Positions 19,696 to 29,043 of a DNA stretch of 64,000 nucleotides are shown here, one piece after another; within the stretch, counting starts at the first letter, position 1; each line of letters starts with the position of its first letter. The DNA is taken from positions 1 to 64,000 of the forward strand of contig CAZOOP010000012.1 in the NCBI GenBank assembly GCA_964581465.1. The letters are read 5' to 3'. Source of the DNA: WJMB01 sp964581465. Lineage in GTDB: Bacteria; RBG-13-66-14. A program made the position numbers and the translations under genes. The notes beneath the pieces were generated by a model, which did not search any database, was not told where the DNA came from, and saw only the letters and a program-made list of their open reading frames with translations.

Positions 19696-20541
19696 ATGGA
19701 TTACGGTCGACAGGAAAATAACCCCCACGGCGAGGAGCTCCTGGAGCGGGCGCGCGGGGAGCTGACCGGGCGTATGAGCGTCAAGCCCCGGGCGGCGTTG
19801 ATCCTGGGCTCGGGCCTCTCGCCGGTGGCCGAGGCCCTGCGCGACGCCGTCACCGTTCCCTATTCCGAGATCCCGGGCATGGCGGGCGGGACCGTCGCCG
19901 GACACCGGCATCAGCTCGTCGCCGGGGTGCTGGAGACCGTCCCCGTGCTCTGCTTCGCCGGGCGGTTGCATTATTACGAGGGCCACGATATCCACCAGGT
20001 CACCTATCCTGTCCGCCTGGCCGCCGCCCTGGGGGCGCGCACCCTGGTGGTCACCAACGCCTCGGGCTCGCTGCGCGAGGAGATCGTCCCGGGGAGCTTC
20101 GTCATCCTGCGCGACCACCTGCACCTGATGGGCGCCAACCCGTTGCGCGGCGATCCCGTCTCCGGGCGTACCCACCACTTCGTACCCCTGGCCGGGGCCT
20201 ACGACGCGTCCCTGCGACGTCTGGCGACCGAGGAAGCCGCCGGGCGCGGACTCAACGTCCGCGAGGGCGTCTACGTCGGCGTCGCCGGACCAAGCTACGA
20301 GACGGCTGCCGAGGTCCGAGCCTACGCCGCTCTGGGCGGCGACATCATCGGAATGTCCACCACGCCCGAGGTCATCGAGGCCCGCGGCCTGGAGCTGCGC
20401 GTCCTGGCCCTCTCCGCCGTCACCAACAGCGCCGGACAGCGGGCCGCCGACGGCCACGCCGAGGTGCTGCGCACCGCCCAGTCGATGACCGAGGACTTCG
20501 TCGCCTGGCTGCGGGGCATCGTGGCGCGCCTCGAGGTGTAG
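19696..20541 (+). CDS. punA: Purine-nucleoside phosphorylase (trimeric, PNP/MTAP type)
   Basis: 281 residues. Splits purine nucleosides with phosphate to base and ribose-1-phosphate in purine salvage; cytoplasmic. Family signatures: ALILGSGLSPVAEAL (phosphate loop), GHRHQLVAGVLE, CFAGRLHYYEGH, VVTNASGSLREEIVPG, DHLHLMGANPLRG, GPSYETAAEVRAYAALGGD, IGMSTTPEVIEAR and the base-binding region SAVTNSAG, where most relatives have TN.AAG. The length is normal. GGAAGAG precedes the ATG. It diverges from the riboswitch-btuB unit and ends at its own terminator. Confidence 0.95.
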   Translation: MDYGRQENNPHGEELLERARGELTGRMSVKPRAALILGSGLSPVAEALRDAVTVPYSEIPGMAGGTVAGHRHQLVAGVLETVPVLCFAGRLHYYEGHDIHQVTYPVRLAAALGARTLVVTNASGSLREEIVPGSFVILRDHLHLMGANPLRGDPVSGRTHHFVPLAGAYDASLRRLATEEAAGRGLNVREGVYVGVAGPSYETAAEVRAYAALGGDIIGMSTTPEVIEARGLELRVLALSAVTNSAGQRAADGHAEVLRTAQSMTEDFVAWLRGIVARLEV

Positions 20542-20651
20542 GGCGGCCGGATGGCTAACGGCCGCGGCATTGAGGATGCGGAACGTGAAATGCAGAGCGG
20601 GGATGGGCGGCCGCGCCGTTTGATTGCTAAACCTTGTTTCTCGCTCTACGG

Positions 20652-20682
20652 GGCGGACCCTCCGCGGTCCGCCGTTTTGTTT
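20652..20682 (+). terminator. Terminator downstream of punA
   Basis: 8-bp stem GGCGGACC / GGTCCGCC, short loop, then GTTTTGTTTT, about 110 bases past the stop. Confidence 0.75.
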
Positions 20683-20684
20683 TA

Positions 20685-21113
20685 GGGATGATGTAACCTG
20701 ATCTGATCAATTGAGGGGTGTATCCCGCAGGTAGTCGAGACATTTTTTCGTCGTCGCGATGCCTGAATCTGAGCGGCCTTTCTCTGATATTTCTCTGATA
20801 AAGAGCCTGTCGTTGCGGATGAAGCCGCCGTTGCGGGCTTATCACCGTCGCTCGCCGTAGCCTCGGCAGCTATCGAGGCCGTTGATACGCGCCTTTCCAT
20901 TGGCCGGGGTCTTGTCGCGGTTGATGCGTTTGTGGTGGATACCGTTGAGCAACAGCCTGTTATCGGCCTTCCATCCGTCGGTGTTGAAGATCTATCCCAC
21001 CTTGAGCTTTTCCAGCTAGGCGGCGCCGTGCTCTTTTTTGGATTCGATGTGTATATTAATTGCCGTTACACTTGCATTTATACTTACCATCGGACAACTT
21101 ATAGTTATTCTTA
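20685..21113 (-). mobile_element. IS1595-type element with internal deletion (IS copy 3)
   Basis: On the minus strand it runs from the zinc-ribbon region (YKCKCNGN, start lost) directly to FNTDGWKADNRLLLNGIHHK, skipping the first catalytic block, and on to RDDEK and the right end. The plus-strand end reads GGGATGATGTAACCTGATC. Several frame breaks are present, so it is not a gene. The left end is cut by MITE-B at 21114. Confidence 0.8.
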
Positions 21114-21470
21114 GGGATCATCACCAGAAACTGAACCAAGTATTGGCAATTGGTATTAGCAATTCGTATTAGCAATTGGTGAAAGACGCCCTGAGACGAG
21201 GGACTGGTAACCACCCGCAACGAAGGATCAACCAGCGAAGTCGCATAACGGTCTATGCTGCTAAAGCGAGCAATAGAGCGTCATCAGCAGGTTCTTACTC
21301 ACAGCCAGGTCAAAACACGACCTTCGGCTTCGGCGGAACTCAACGCAAGGCCGGATTTCATGCCGTCATGCATTGGTGTGACAATGCAGCGGGATGACAA
21401 TGGCGACGTGTGTGAGCTATAAAGCAATGAGTGACAGTCTATTAGCTGGATGAGTCAGTTCCGGTGCGAG
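21114..21470 (+). mobile_element. MITE-B copy
   Basis: Starts GGGATCATCACCAGAAACTG and runs to GGTTCCGGTGCGAGTGATAT, where the final ATCCC is lost. Interior matches the copies at 46769 and 54040, including GGGACTGGTAACCACCCGCA. An extra ATTGGTATTAGCAATT duplication is present near the left end. Confidence 0.8.
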
Positions 21471-21479
21471 TGATATTTT

Positions 21480-21674
21480 CAATACTTATGTTCTCTAAGC
21501 GGACGATTCAAATAGAACGTTGCGAGTCGGGTATTCGCGACTCCTGACCTGCCTCCCGGGCTTCACTGTTTTAGGAGGCTAAATGCTCTTAGATAGCTAC
21601 GTTAGCAGAAATGAAATCATTTTCAGCATATCGATCTGAAGCCAAATGTCGGTTCAGCTTCAGGTGATAATCCC
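21480..21674 (+). mobile_element. MITE-C, left part missing
   Basis: Picks up the family at TTCTCTAAGCGGACGATTCA and runs to the right end TTCAGGTGATAATCCC. The first 110 bases are missing where it abuts MITE-B. From 21675 to 21990 I see only a G/C dyad near 21797-21818 and nothing gene-like. Confidence 0.7.
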
Positions 21675-21990
21675 AATTTCCACGACATTGGAACCAAACC
21701 ACAGCGGTCCCAGCGGACCGCATAATGCAGGGACGGGATGTGGGACTGCTCCATAATCACGGCCGCTCATACATCTACGCGGTTCAAATTAACAAATCCC
21801 CCGCCCTGCGGAGCGGGGGTGGACGGAAACCATCATGGGCGCCCGTCAGGGCGACTTATCCTCAGTCGTCTTTTCATCAGCCTTTCTGAGTTCTGGGATA
21901 ATAGCGGCGGTGATGAAAAAACGGTGGGGCCGGGGGTTGAAACCCACGACCCCGTCCCGTAAAAGCCATGCTATTCGGACCGACCGCGGT

Positions 21991-22656
21991 TTAGAACAGG
22001 AAGCCGAAGCCCAGACCCGCGTGGAGGCTCATCGGCATCTGTTCATAATCCTCTTCGTAGGGTTCGAACTCGATCCCGTCGACCTCGACGTCGTACTTCG
22101 AGTTGAGGTGCGAGCGCCAGTGGAAGTAAGGCTCCAGGTAGAAGACCTCGCCGAGGACGAACTGACAGCCGACGCCCACACCCAGGCCGAAGCCCACCGA
22201 GCGGATGTAGCCCGGGGCGTCCTGGGCGTCGTCGCCGTAGTGGAAGCTGACGCCGGCGTCCAAACGGCCGTAGGGGCGGATGTCACCCTTGATGAAGTAG
22301 GCGGTCGCCCCGACCACGGCCGAACCGGTGCCGGAGTCGTAGACCAGCTCGTCGCCTAGATCGGGCTGGAAGCTCCATTTGGCGAACTCGACGTTGACGG
22401 CGATGGTCAGCTCCAGGTAGTCGCTGAAGCCGATCCCACCCTCGAGAGCCGCGTTGACCAGGCCGTAGTACTCGCCCTCCTCGAAGTTGAATCCGCCGTA
22501 GGAGGCCAGGGGCTGGCCAAAGCTGATGGGGTAGCCGCCGCGGAAGCCGATACGGCCGTAGCCGTTGCGTCCGGAAAAGTCGGCGGCGGCGCTGAGAGCC
22601 AGAACGAGCAGAATAATCAGGGAGTAGTGCAGAACAGGCTGGGCTGAGCGGTTCAT
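21991..22656 (-). CDS. Small outer-membrane beta-barrel protein
   Basis: 221 residues from the ATG at 22656, with GAGGAGGCC upstream; the longer frame has no ribosome site. Signal peptide to about residue 24 (LIILLVLALSAAA), then alternating strands rich in Gly and Tyr (YGRIGFRGGYPISFG, YYGLVNAALEGGIGFSDYLELTIAVN, SVGFGLGVGVGCQF), ending MSLHAGLGFGFLF with a terminal phenylalanine as barrel proteins have. It resembles OmpA/OmpW-like eight-stranded barrels in size, with no catalytic motif. Monocistronic. Confidence 0.8.
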   Translation of the reverse strand: MNRSAQPVLHYSLIILLVLALSAAADFSGRNGYGRIGFRGGYPISFGQPLASYGGFNFEEGEYYGLVNAALEGGIGFSDYLELTIAVNVEFAKWSFQPDLGDELVYDSGTGSAVVGATAYFIKGDIRPYGRLDAGVSFHYGDDAQDAPGYIRSVGFGLGVGVGCQFVLGEVFYLEPYFHWRSHLNSKYDVEVDGIEFEPYEEDYEQMPMSLHAGLGFGFLF

Positions 22657-23223
22657 CAACGGCCTCCTCGGGTTTGAATGACAAGGTAATAATAGCAGTG
22701 TAGGTGTCATCGGGCAAGGGTCATGTTGTTAATCTGACAGAGTCTTCTGCTACAACCTTAAGAGATCATCACGGCAAACCGGGCCAACGTCACTACCTCG
22801 AAAAGCTTGAAAGCAAGGGCTATGCAAGCTCGCTGCGCATAGGAAACCACCTCGTTGAGACAGTTGGCTGTTGTATTGACTCAACCCAGTAACAGCCTGA
22901 TATTTGCATCATGTTAGCATCAAGTCATCAATGGTATTCGACCATTCAACAGAACCAATAGTATTCCTGTATATCATACCGACTATTTAGGAGCAAGGAT
23001 ATGTTGCCTTTGAACAAGCCCAAGTGAAATGTCGGCTTCCTGAGTTATCAGGCAGGGGATGACACCAATCGGCGATAGATACATATCCCGATTCGGATGA
23101 TAATCCATATGGGATTATCATTCGAAACTGAACCGACGCTGAAAAGACAACCAGCGGCACACAGAAGGTAATGCTAGATAGGGAATCACAAATGGTTCTA
23201 GTTCGATAACCTAAAAAACCTTA
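22657..23223 (+). other. Intergenic stretch with MITE-C relic
   Basis: A MITE-C right end in reverse (GGGATTATCATTCGAAACTG, then ACCGACGCTGAAAAG) lies at about 23113-23170. A short open frame at 22704-22892 has no ribosome site or known motif and I do not call it. Nothing else is recognisable. Confidence 0.4.
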
Positions 23224-23577
23224 GGACCACTAAGCGCAACGGACCATAGTATTACAGGATAACATTTAGATAAAAGCAGTTAGCTTTTAAACAGGAGCGC
23301 ACATCTAGCGAGATGCTTGTGGCAGGTACGTTGATTACCACATTCTTGAGTTGCACATAGCGACGTAACTACACGCCTATAACCACTTGACGCCATTGGC
23401 CTAAATTAGCAGGCATCGTTCATAAGTGCCCTATAATAAGAATAAAACAATATTGAGCGTCGATGATTTAGGGTTGCAGGCTGAACTTGATTCAGCAAGG
23501 CCTCGTCTCAGCCGCATTTTCGAAGAGGTTCGGAGTATCGAGTTGGAGTGTGTTGGTCCGAGATAGTTTATGATGCA
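23224..23577 (+). mobile_element. MITE-A variant (subgroup A')
   Basis: Matches MITE-A in outline: GGACCACTAAGCGCAACGGA at the left, GCGAGATGCTTGTGGCAGGT in the middle, CCTCGTCTCAGCCGCATTTT near the right, ending GATGCA. It is diverged from the 371-bp form but close to the copy at 55697-56394. Confidence 0.7.
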
Positions 23578-23586
23578 GAACGTTTT

Positions 23587-23925
23587 GGGCTCATCACAGA
23601 AGATGAACAACACATTCGCAACAGAGGAAAGCCACCTCGAGAATGGTGCTTGGAGATTAGCCGCAGCGGGGCGTCAACCATTGAAGGCGGATACCGTTCG
23701 AAGCTGCTAACGCGAGCAATAGAGCGCCGTCAGCAGATCCGTCACCCACAGCCTGGACGTAAGCTGAGCGGAACCAACAGCCTCGGGCTTCCGGCGGAAC
23801 TCAATGCAAGACCGGGTTTAGGGCCACCATGCAACGGTATGACAATGGCTTAGACTATGAGCTATAAAGCACTGAATGATAATCTATTAGCTGGATGAGT
23901 CGGTTCCGGTGCGAGTGATAATCCC
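23587..23925 (+). mobile_element. MITE-B copy with intact 8-bp target duplication
   Basis: 339 bases, GGGCTCATCACAGAAGATGA to GTGATAATCCC. The 8 bases on each side are identical: AACGTTTT at 23579-23586 and 23926-23933. It inserted right at the end of the A' copy. From 23934 to 24271 nothing recognisable is present. Confidence 0.92.
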
Positions 23926-24271
23926 AACGTTTTTATCTCTGATAAAGCCTTGGGTAGAAAGCAGATAGCTGACTTGTCACTGCCTTGTTATTAGTAAGCC
24001 GGATGTACGTCAACAATCGGGACTCCCCGGTCCCCAGCGTTCTGGTTTAGCTCGTCTGGTTAGAACCCAGCTGTTTTTCGCCACCAAGGCAGGGCACGGA
24101 AAGCGGCTGCTTGTACGGCGATAACGAACATAATAACAAACTATTATCGTTATGTGCCCGTTTGTGCAGGTATAATAATCCCAACGGTTTAATAAATGCG
24201 TCACCTGCGGAGTGGATCAGGCGACGCGTGGTCATCAACACCGGAGTTGTGGTTTCGAGAATGCAAAAAGC

Positions 24272-24300
24272 TTGTCGCCGTCGGCTTCTTCATCTATAGT
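24272..24300 (+). promoter_or_regulatory. Probable promoter of the FG-GAP protein gene
   Basis: TTGTCG, 17 bases, TATAGT (24295-24300), 44 bases before the ATG. Confidence 0.55.
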
Positions 24301-24343
24301 CGAAGCGAACCACCAGCCTTTGACGACCGTTCCGGGAGGATAG

Positions 24344-26374
24344 ATGACCAAGCGACGCTCTCTCTGCGTGTTGGCGGTGCTGCTGCTGGCAAGCGTTGCC
24401 GCGGCGACGATCAACCTGACCACCACCGCGGTCTGGCAATCCACGGACCAACCGGGCGGAGCCTACCCGATCTCGACGGGCTGCGACTGGGCCGATGTCG
24501 ACGCCGACGGTGATATCGACCTGGCCGTCGCCAACGGCAACGACATCACCCCGGGCTACTGCTGCGTCTACTTCAACCTGCCCGGCGGGCTGGAGACCAC
24601 CCCCTCCTGGAGCGGCAATCCCGACGAGTACCACGGGCATCTCGAGTGCGCCGACTACGACGACGACGGCTACCCGGAGCTGGCCGCCGCGTTGCTCGGC
24701 GGCGGCAACCCCTGGAGCTATGAACATGACGTGCTCTACGGTAACGACGCCGGCACCTTCAGCGCCGATCCGGTCTGGCAGGCCGACCCCGCCGACAACA
24801 GCTTCGGCATCTGCTGGGGCGACTACGACGGCGACGGCGACCTCGACCTGGCCGTGGCCTGCGGGGTGGACTACGTCTCGCGCAACGAGCCGTTGCGTAT
24901 CTACGAGAACCAGAACGGCACGCTGACGACCAGTCCGGCCTGGGAGTCCGATAAAGACACCACCTGGATGGACGTGCTCTTCGCCGACTTCGACAACGAC
25001 GGCTACCTGGACCTGGCCGCCGCCGCCGAGGGCGACTCCAACGCGATCTTCTTCGGAGGAGCCTCCGGACTGCCGACGACGCCGGGCTGGGAGGACTCCG
25101 ACACTTGGGATTCGATCCGCCTGGCCGCCGGTGACATCAACGGCGACGGCTGGACGGACCTGGTGGTCGCCAACAACAACCAGAGCGCCGGTCAGCAGGA
25201 CATCATCTACCTCTCCAACGGCGGGCTGATCGACACCACGCCGGACTGGCAGAGCGACTCCGAGGAGATGAGTTCCTTCGCCGCCCTGGCCGACATCAAC
25301 CAGAACGGCCTGCTCGACTTGGCCATCGGCGGCTGGTGGCAGCCGATCCGCATCTACGAGAACAAGGGCGGTTACTACAACACCTCTCCGGACTGGACCT
25401 CCCAGCTCGGTTACAGCCCAGTCACCGAGGCCCTGCTCTTCGGCGATTACGACGACGACGGCCTGCGGACCTCGACGGACACCTTCACCGGCGACGGCGC
25501 TGCCCAGGTCTTCCAGCTCGACGTACTGCCCATCCGCCGCGTAGACGAGCTGCGCGTCGGTGGCTCGCCCCTGGACTCCGACCAGTGGTGCCTGATGCGC
25601 CAGGAGGGCTTGGTCAGCCTGGCGACGGCGCCGGGAAGCGGTATCTCCGTCGAGGTCGACTACACCTGGAGCGACGATCTGGACCTGGCCCAGACCGACT
25701 GGCTCTCCTCCCGGCCCAACCTGATCTTCGAGAACCAGGGCAACGCCGGGGTCGACGACCTGCTGCTGACCGCCCGCTTCGAACACGACGGCGTCCGGCT
25801 GGCCTGGTCGTCATCCGTCAACGGCGCTGTCCAGCTATACCGCCAAGGCGTCGTCGCCGACGCCGTTCCGACCGGTCACCTGGGCCGTCACGCCGCCGCC
25901 TACACCCGGGCTCTATCCCTGGGCGACGCCGGGGGCCGCACCGGCGGAGATTGGCTTCCCCTCAACGACGCGCCCCTGCCGCTGTCAGGCGCCTATCTGG
26001 ACAGCGCCGCCGAGCCGGACGTCCGCTACCTGGTCGAGGTCGTCACCCCCGACGGCCGCCGTCTTCGCGGCGAGCCCGTCGAGCCCATCGGCGAACCCGA
26101 CGCGCCCGCACGCAACGTCGCCCTGAGCGACCCCTGGCCATCCCCCGCAGCCACAACCGCCGCCTGCGCCGTCACCCTTGATTCCCCCTCCGTCGTCGAA
26201 CTGGCCCTCTACGATCTGGCCGGACGACGGATATCCACCATCTTCCAGGGCGAACTGGCCGCCGGACGCCACGAGCTGACTATCGACACCACCACGCTCA
26301 CCAACGGGGTATACCTGCTGCGCTTGGACTCCAGCGGCGAGAGCGTCCTACGCCGACTGGCCGTGGTGCGCTAA
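24344..26374 (+). CDS. Secreted FG-GAP/VCBS repeat protein with C-terminal sorting-like domain
   Basis: 676 residues, ATG with GGGAGGATAG upstream. A signal peptide (about 1-21) is followed by at least six FG-GAP/VCBS calcium-binding repeats: DVDADGDIDLAVANG, DYDDDGYPELAAALLG, DYDGDGDLDLAVACG, DFDNDGYLDLAAAA, DINGDGWTDLVVANN and DINQNGLLDLAIGG. Together they should form an integrin-alpha-like propeller. A middle region of unknown fold follows, then a C-terminal domain of about 80 residues (VELALYDLAGRRISTIFQG, LAAGRHELTIDTTTLTNGVYLLRLDS) like the FlgD-Ig/type IX sorting domains. It is probably displayed on the cell surface. Hairpin h4 separates it from the next gene. Confidence 0.85.
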   Translation: MTKRRSLCVLAVLLLASVAAATINLTTTAVWQSTDQPGGAYPISTGCDWADVDADGDIDLAVANGNDITPGYCCVYFNLPGGLETTPSWSGNPDEYHGHLECADYDDDGYPELAAALLGGGNPWSYEHDVLYGNDAGTFSADPVWQADPADNSFGICWGDYDGDGDLDLAVACGVDYVSRNEPLRIYENQNGTLTTSPAWESDKDTTWMDVLFADFDNDGYLDLAAAAEGDSNAIFFGGASGLPTTPGWEDSDTWDSIRLAAGDINGDGWTDLVVANNNQSAGQQDIIYLSNGGLIDTTPDWQSDSEEMSSFAALADINQNGLLDLAIGGWWQPIRIYENKGGYYNTSPDWTSQLGYSPVTEALLFGDYDDDGLRTSTDTFTGDGAAQVFQLDVLPIRRVDELRVGGSPLDSDQWCLMRQEGLVSLATAPGSGISVEVDYTWSDDLDLAQTDWLSSRPNLIFENQGNAGVDDLLLTARFEHDGVRLAWSSSVNGAVQLYRQGVVADAVPTGHLGRHAAAYTRALSLGDAGGRTGGDWLPLNDAPLPLSGAYLDSAAEPDVRYLVEVVTPDGRRLRGEPVEPIGEPDAPARNVALSDPWPSPAATTAACAVTLDSPSVVELALYDLAGRRISTIFQGELAAGRHELTIDTTTLTNGVYLLRLDSSGESVLRRLAVVR

Positions 26375-26451
26375 ACGACTACACGACAACTCCGGCGACC
26401 TTCGCCGAAGCGATAATCGGCCGAACAACCGTCCCCGAGTCGCGGCGGCGA

Positions 26452-26534
26452 GGCGTTGGCACATTTCTTGCAGCAGGGCGGGGCGGCCTCCCGGTCCAAC
26501 CCACCCCGGACTCCGCAAGAAATGTGCCAACGCC
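26452..26534. repeat. Hairpin element h4
   Basis: 20-bp perfect arms GGCGTTGGCACATTTCTTGC (26452-26471) and complement (26515-26534). Its interior is in reverse orientation to h2 and h3: the complement begins GCGGAGTCCGGGG and contains TTGGACC. Sits 78 bases after the FG-GAP stop and 77 before the next ATG. Confidence 0.9.
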
Positions 26535-26610
26535 GTCCCGGGCCGGAGGGCGTACCGTAGATTGGCTTCGGCGAACGTCGCCGCCCCGACCACTTCCAAG
26601 GAGAGCGAGT

Positions 26611-27837
26611 ATGCGTCGTTTGTTGATCGGTCTGGCCCTGATTATCTTCCCGCTGCTCATTATCGGCTGCGAATCCCCCGCCGATGACGACGCCGGTGAC
26701 GTCGAGGCCGTCAGCATCATCGATAACGGCACCCATTACGCGGTCACTTTGGACTACGCGAGCGGTTTATCGCCCCGGGAGATGGGCGAGGCCTACGGCA
26801 CGGCGATCCTGGAGGCCGCCCCGGACTTCGAGGCCGACCTGGACGCCTACATCGCCTATCTCAGTATCCTGTTCGATTACGACGAGGGGATGCGCCGCGT
26901 CGGCGAGTTGAAGGGCCAGATGCCCGCCGACTACCGCGAGGAGATCGAGGGTTTGGGCGCGGCGATGTCCGCCGATGTTGATGTTCCCGGCGACGGCCTG
27001 CTGTCGGTCAACGAGGTTTACGCGCTCAACCTGCTCTCCGATATCCGTCGGACCTGCCAGTGCAGCGGGATTGGTGTTTTCGACACGGTCTCCGACGAGG
27101 GCGGTCCCCTTGTCGCCCGACTGCTGGACTGGGACGGCGGCGGTCTGCTCTCCCGGGTTCACGCCGTGGTGACGATCCGCCGGGACGCCGGCTCAGTCTG
27201 TCTGATCGGCTACCTGGGTCACCTGGGCGCGATCACGGCGATCAATGACGACGGCGTATTCGCCGGGGTGCTGGATTCGCCCACGGGCCGGCCCTACGAG
27301 GTCGAGGGACGGCGCAGCTACGTGCTGGATCTGCGTTACGCCCTGGAGAGCCACGACAGCCTGGACGGCGTCGCCGCCTACCTGGCCGACGACTCTCGCA
27401 GCTACTGCTACAACCACGACGTGCTGCTGGCCGACGCCGACGAGGTCGCCGTGCTGGAGAACAACTTCAGCGGCTGGGGCGTTAACATGCACCGGGCGCT
27501 GCGTTACGACGATTCGGCCCTCAACCCCGGTGTGGAATGGAATCACGACGACGTCGTGGCCGTGGTCAACTCCTTCGTTCTCAAGGGCAACCACGACAAC
27601 CACACCGACGCGCCCTGGAACACCGCACGCTGGCGGTATTTCAGTCAGGCCGTTGACGAATACGGACCGACGATCGACCGGTTGGAGCTCAAATCCATCG
27701 CCACCGGTGATGTCTACAACCCGGGCAACTGCCAGCACCTGACGGTTTTCGAACCGCGAACCCTGGAGCTCGAGGTGATGTTCAAGCCCGGCGGCGGCGG
27801 CGGCGGGGTCTTCGAGACGGTCACGCCGGATTTCTAG
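26611..27837 (+). CDS. Lipoprotein of the C45 acyltransferase/hydrolase family (Ntn type)
   Basis: 408 residues from the ATG at 26611, with AAGGAGAGCGA upstream; the open frame begins earlier, inside h4. The lipobox LIIGC puts the lipidated cysteine at 20. Residues 145-340 match C45/acid-ceramidase-like N-terminal-nucleophile enzymes: RTCQCSGIGVFDT with Cys151 (or Cys149) as the likely nucleophile freed by self-cleavage, LVARLLDWDGGG, AITAINDDGVFAGVLDS, SYVLDLRYALESHDS and ADADEVAVLENNFSG. Such enzymes cut or form amide bonds of acyl groups. Being a lipoprotein, it should act in the periplasm or at the outer membrane. The substrate is unknown. Confidence 0.8.
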   Translation: MRRLLIGLALIIFPLLIIGCESPADDDAGDVEAVSIIDNGTHYAVTLDYASGLSPREMGEAYGTAILEAAPDFEADLDAYIAYLSILFDYDEGMRRVGELKGQMPADYREEIEGLGAAMSADVDVPGDGLLSVNEVYALNLLSDIRRTCQCSGIGVFDTVSDEGGPLVARLLDWDGGGLLSRVHAVVTIRRDAGSVCLIGYLGHLGAITAINDDGVFAGVLDSPTGRPYEVEGRRSYVLDLRYALESHDSLDGVAAYLADDSRSYCYNHDVLLADADEVAVLENNFSGWGVNMHRALRYDDSALNPGVEWNHDDVVAVVNSFVLKGNHDNHTDAPWNTARWRYFSQAVDEYGPTIDRLELKSIATGDVYNPGNCQHLTVFEPRTLELEVMFKPGGGGGGVFETVTPDF

Positions 27838-28013
27838 TGTTGAGGCCCGCCGGTTTAAGCAGCAGCGGGATCGACAATGAACATCTAGAGCGGGGATTTG
27901 TGATGGAATCACCGATCCCGCCTTCATGTGAATGCGCTGGGTTTATCTCTATCCAGGCAGACCCCGGAGGCCTAGTCCTCAACGGGACCAGCCTCAACGC
28001 TCGATTGAATCCT

Positions 28014-28042
28014 GTAGGCCGGGGTCTCCGACCCCGCCGTCT
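28014..28042. repeat. GC dyad repeat, copy 1
   Basis: TGTAGG, then the dyad CGGGGTCTCCGACCCCG, then CCGTC. The same unit with one change recurs at 30441-30469. A looser relative (GACCGGGCCTGAAGCCCCGG) lies near 28770. Short intergenic palindromes of unknown role. Confidence 0.6.
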
Positions 28043-28309
28043 TAGCGTTGCGTTGGAATTACAGTAGATGTTGGAAGGGATCATCACACGAAAGTGAACG
28101 TTTGTTTACAGCTGCTGAAAGCTGCGACAGGCAATTAGTTCTTACTGGATTATCCGACTGGACGGTCGTCTTTCCGGCAAAACACGGCACGAAGCACAGT
28201 AACAAACCAGTGTTAAGCAATAACTAAAAAGAAGTGACTAAATATTGAAGTATAATGCATTGTATCATAAGATAATAATATTGTTATACATTATTAGATT
28301 TAAGTTATA

Positions 28310-28680
28310 GGGATCACTTAACTTTCATGGACCATGGTGACACTGGATAACGTTCTGAGACCTGCGGTCAGCAGGCAATCAGATGCGCACATCGAGTGAG
28401 CTCCTTGTGGCAGGTACGTGGATTTTCACATACACAGGATGCCCGTAGAGAAGTCACGCAGCTCCATTGTCAACTGCCTGGCGCAACGAGCATCGATGAT
28501 GGCGCATATATCCTAAGCGTGCTATTATCAGGTATATAAAACTAATTATTACTAGCAGGCGCCGTGGGGTTGAGTTGGCGGGCCAAGCATCATTCGGCAG
28601 AGCCTCGTATCAGCAGCATTTTTCGAGGTGGGGTGGTGTTTCGAGTTGGAGTTGGCTGGTCCATGCTCGTGTGCGATGCC
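28310..28680 (+). mobile_element. MITE-A copy with intact 8-bp target duplication
   Basis: 371 bases, GGGATCACTTAACTTTCATG to GTGTGCGATGCC. Flanks are identical: AAGTTATA at 28302-28309 and 28681-28688. The right terminus complement GGCATCGCAC pairs imperfectly with GGGATCAC. It landed in an AT-rich gap that otherwise (27838-28301) holds only the dyad repeat. Confidence 0.93.
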
Positions 28681-28894
28681 AAGTTATAATCCATATTGGC
28701 TTGTCTGATGCAATCGGATTGCTCAGCGACAATTGGTGATCTTTGCTCAGGGCCGCTCCAGAAGGACCGGGCCTGAAGCCCCGGTCGTACATGGCTTTGT
28801 GAGGTAGTCTCGCTATCCCCGCGGAGCCGAGGTGGTGGACCCCCCCGTATGCGGGCGAAGATAGCTGAAAGCTCACGGATCAGCCCCCATGAAC

Positions 28895-28920
28895 AAGGGA
28901 CCCCTCGCGGGGTCCCTTTT
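28895..28920. terminator. Hairpin terminator downstream of serS
   Basis: 10-bp perfect stem AAGGGACCCC / GGGGTCCCTT with loop TCGC, then TTTT on the plus strand and TTGTTC on the minus strand. It is 124 bases past the serS stop and could act in both directions. Confidence 0.65.
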
Positions 28921-29043
28921 CATCCTTGCCCTACCTGGAGGAAGCTTTGCAGCTTTGTGATAGGCAAGTCTGTTAAATGTACGGCGGCGGTGCGGGGATT
29001 GTTCCCCGGAAAGCTGGGAAATTGTGGAAAAGTTGCCAGGTCC

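Noticed and set aside
28740..28930. Possible structured small RNA before the 28895 terminator
   Set aside because: I compared it by eye with SRP RNA, 6S, RNase P and tmRNA hallmarks and found none; only the terminator hairpin is supportable.
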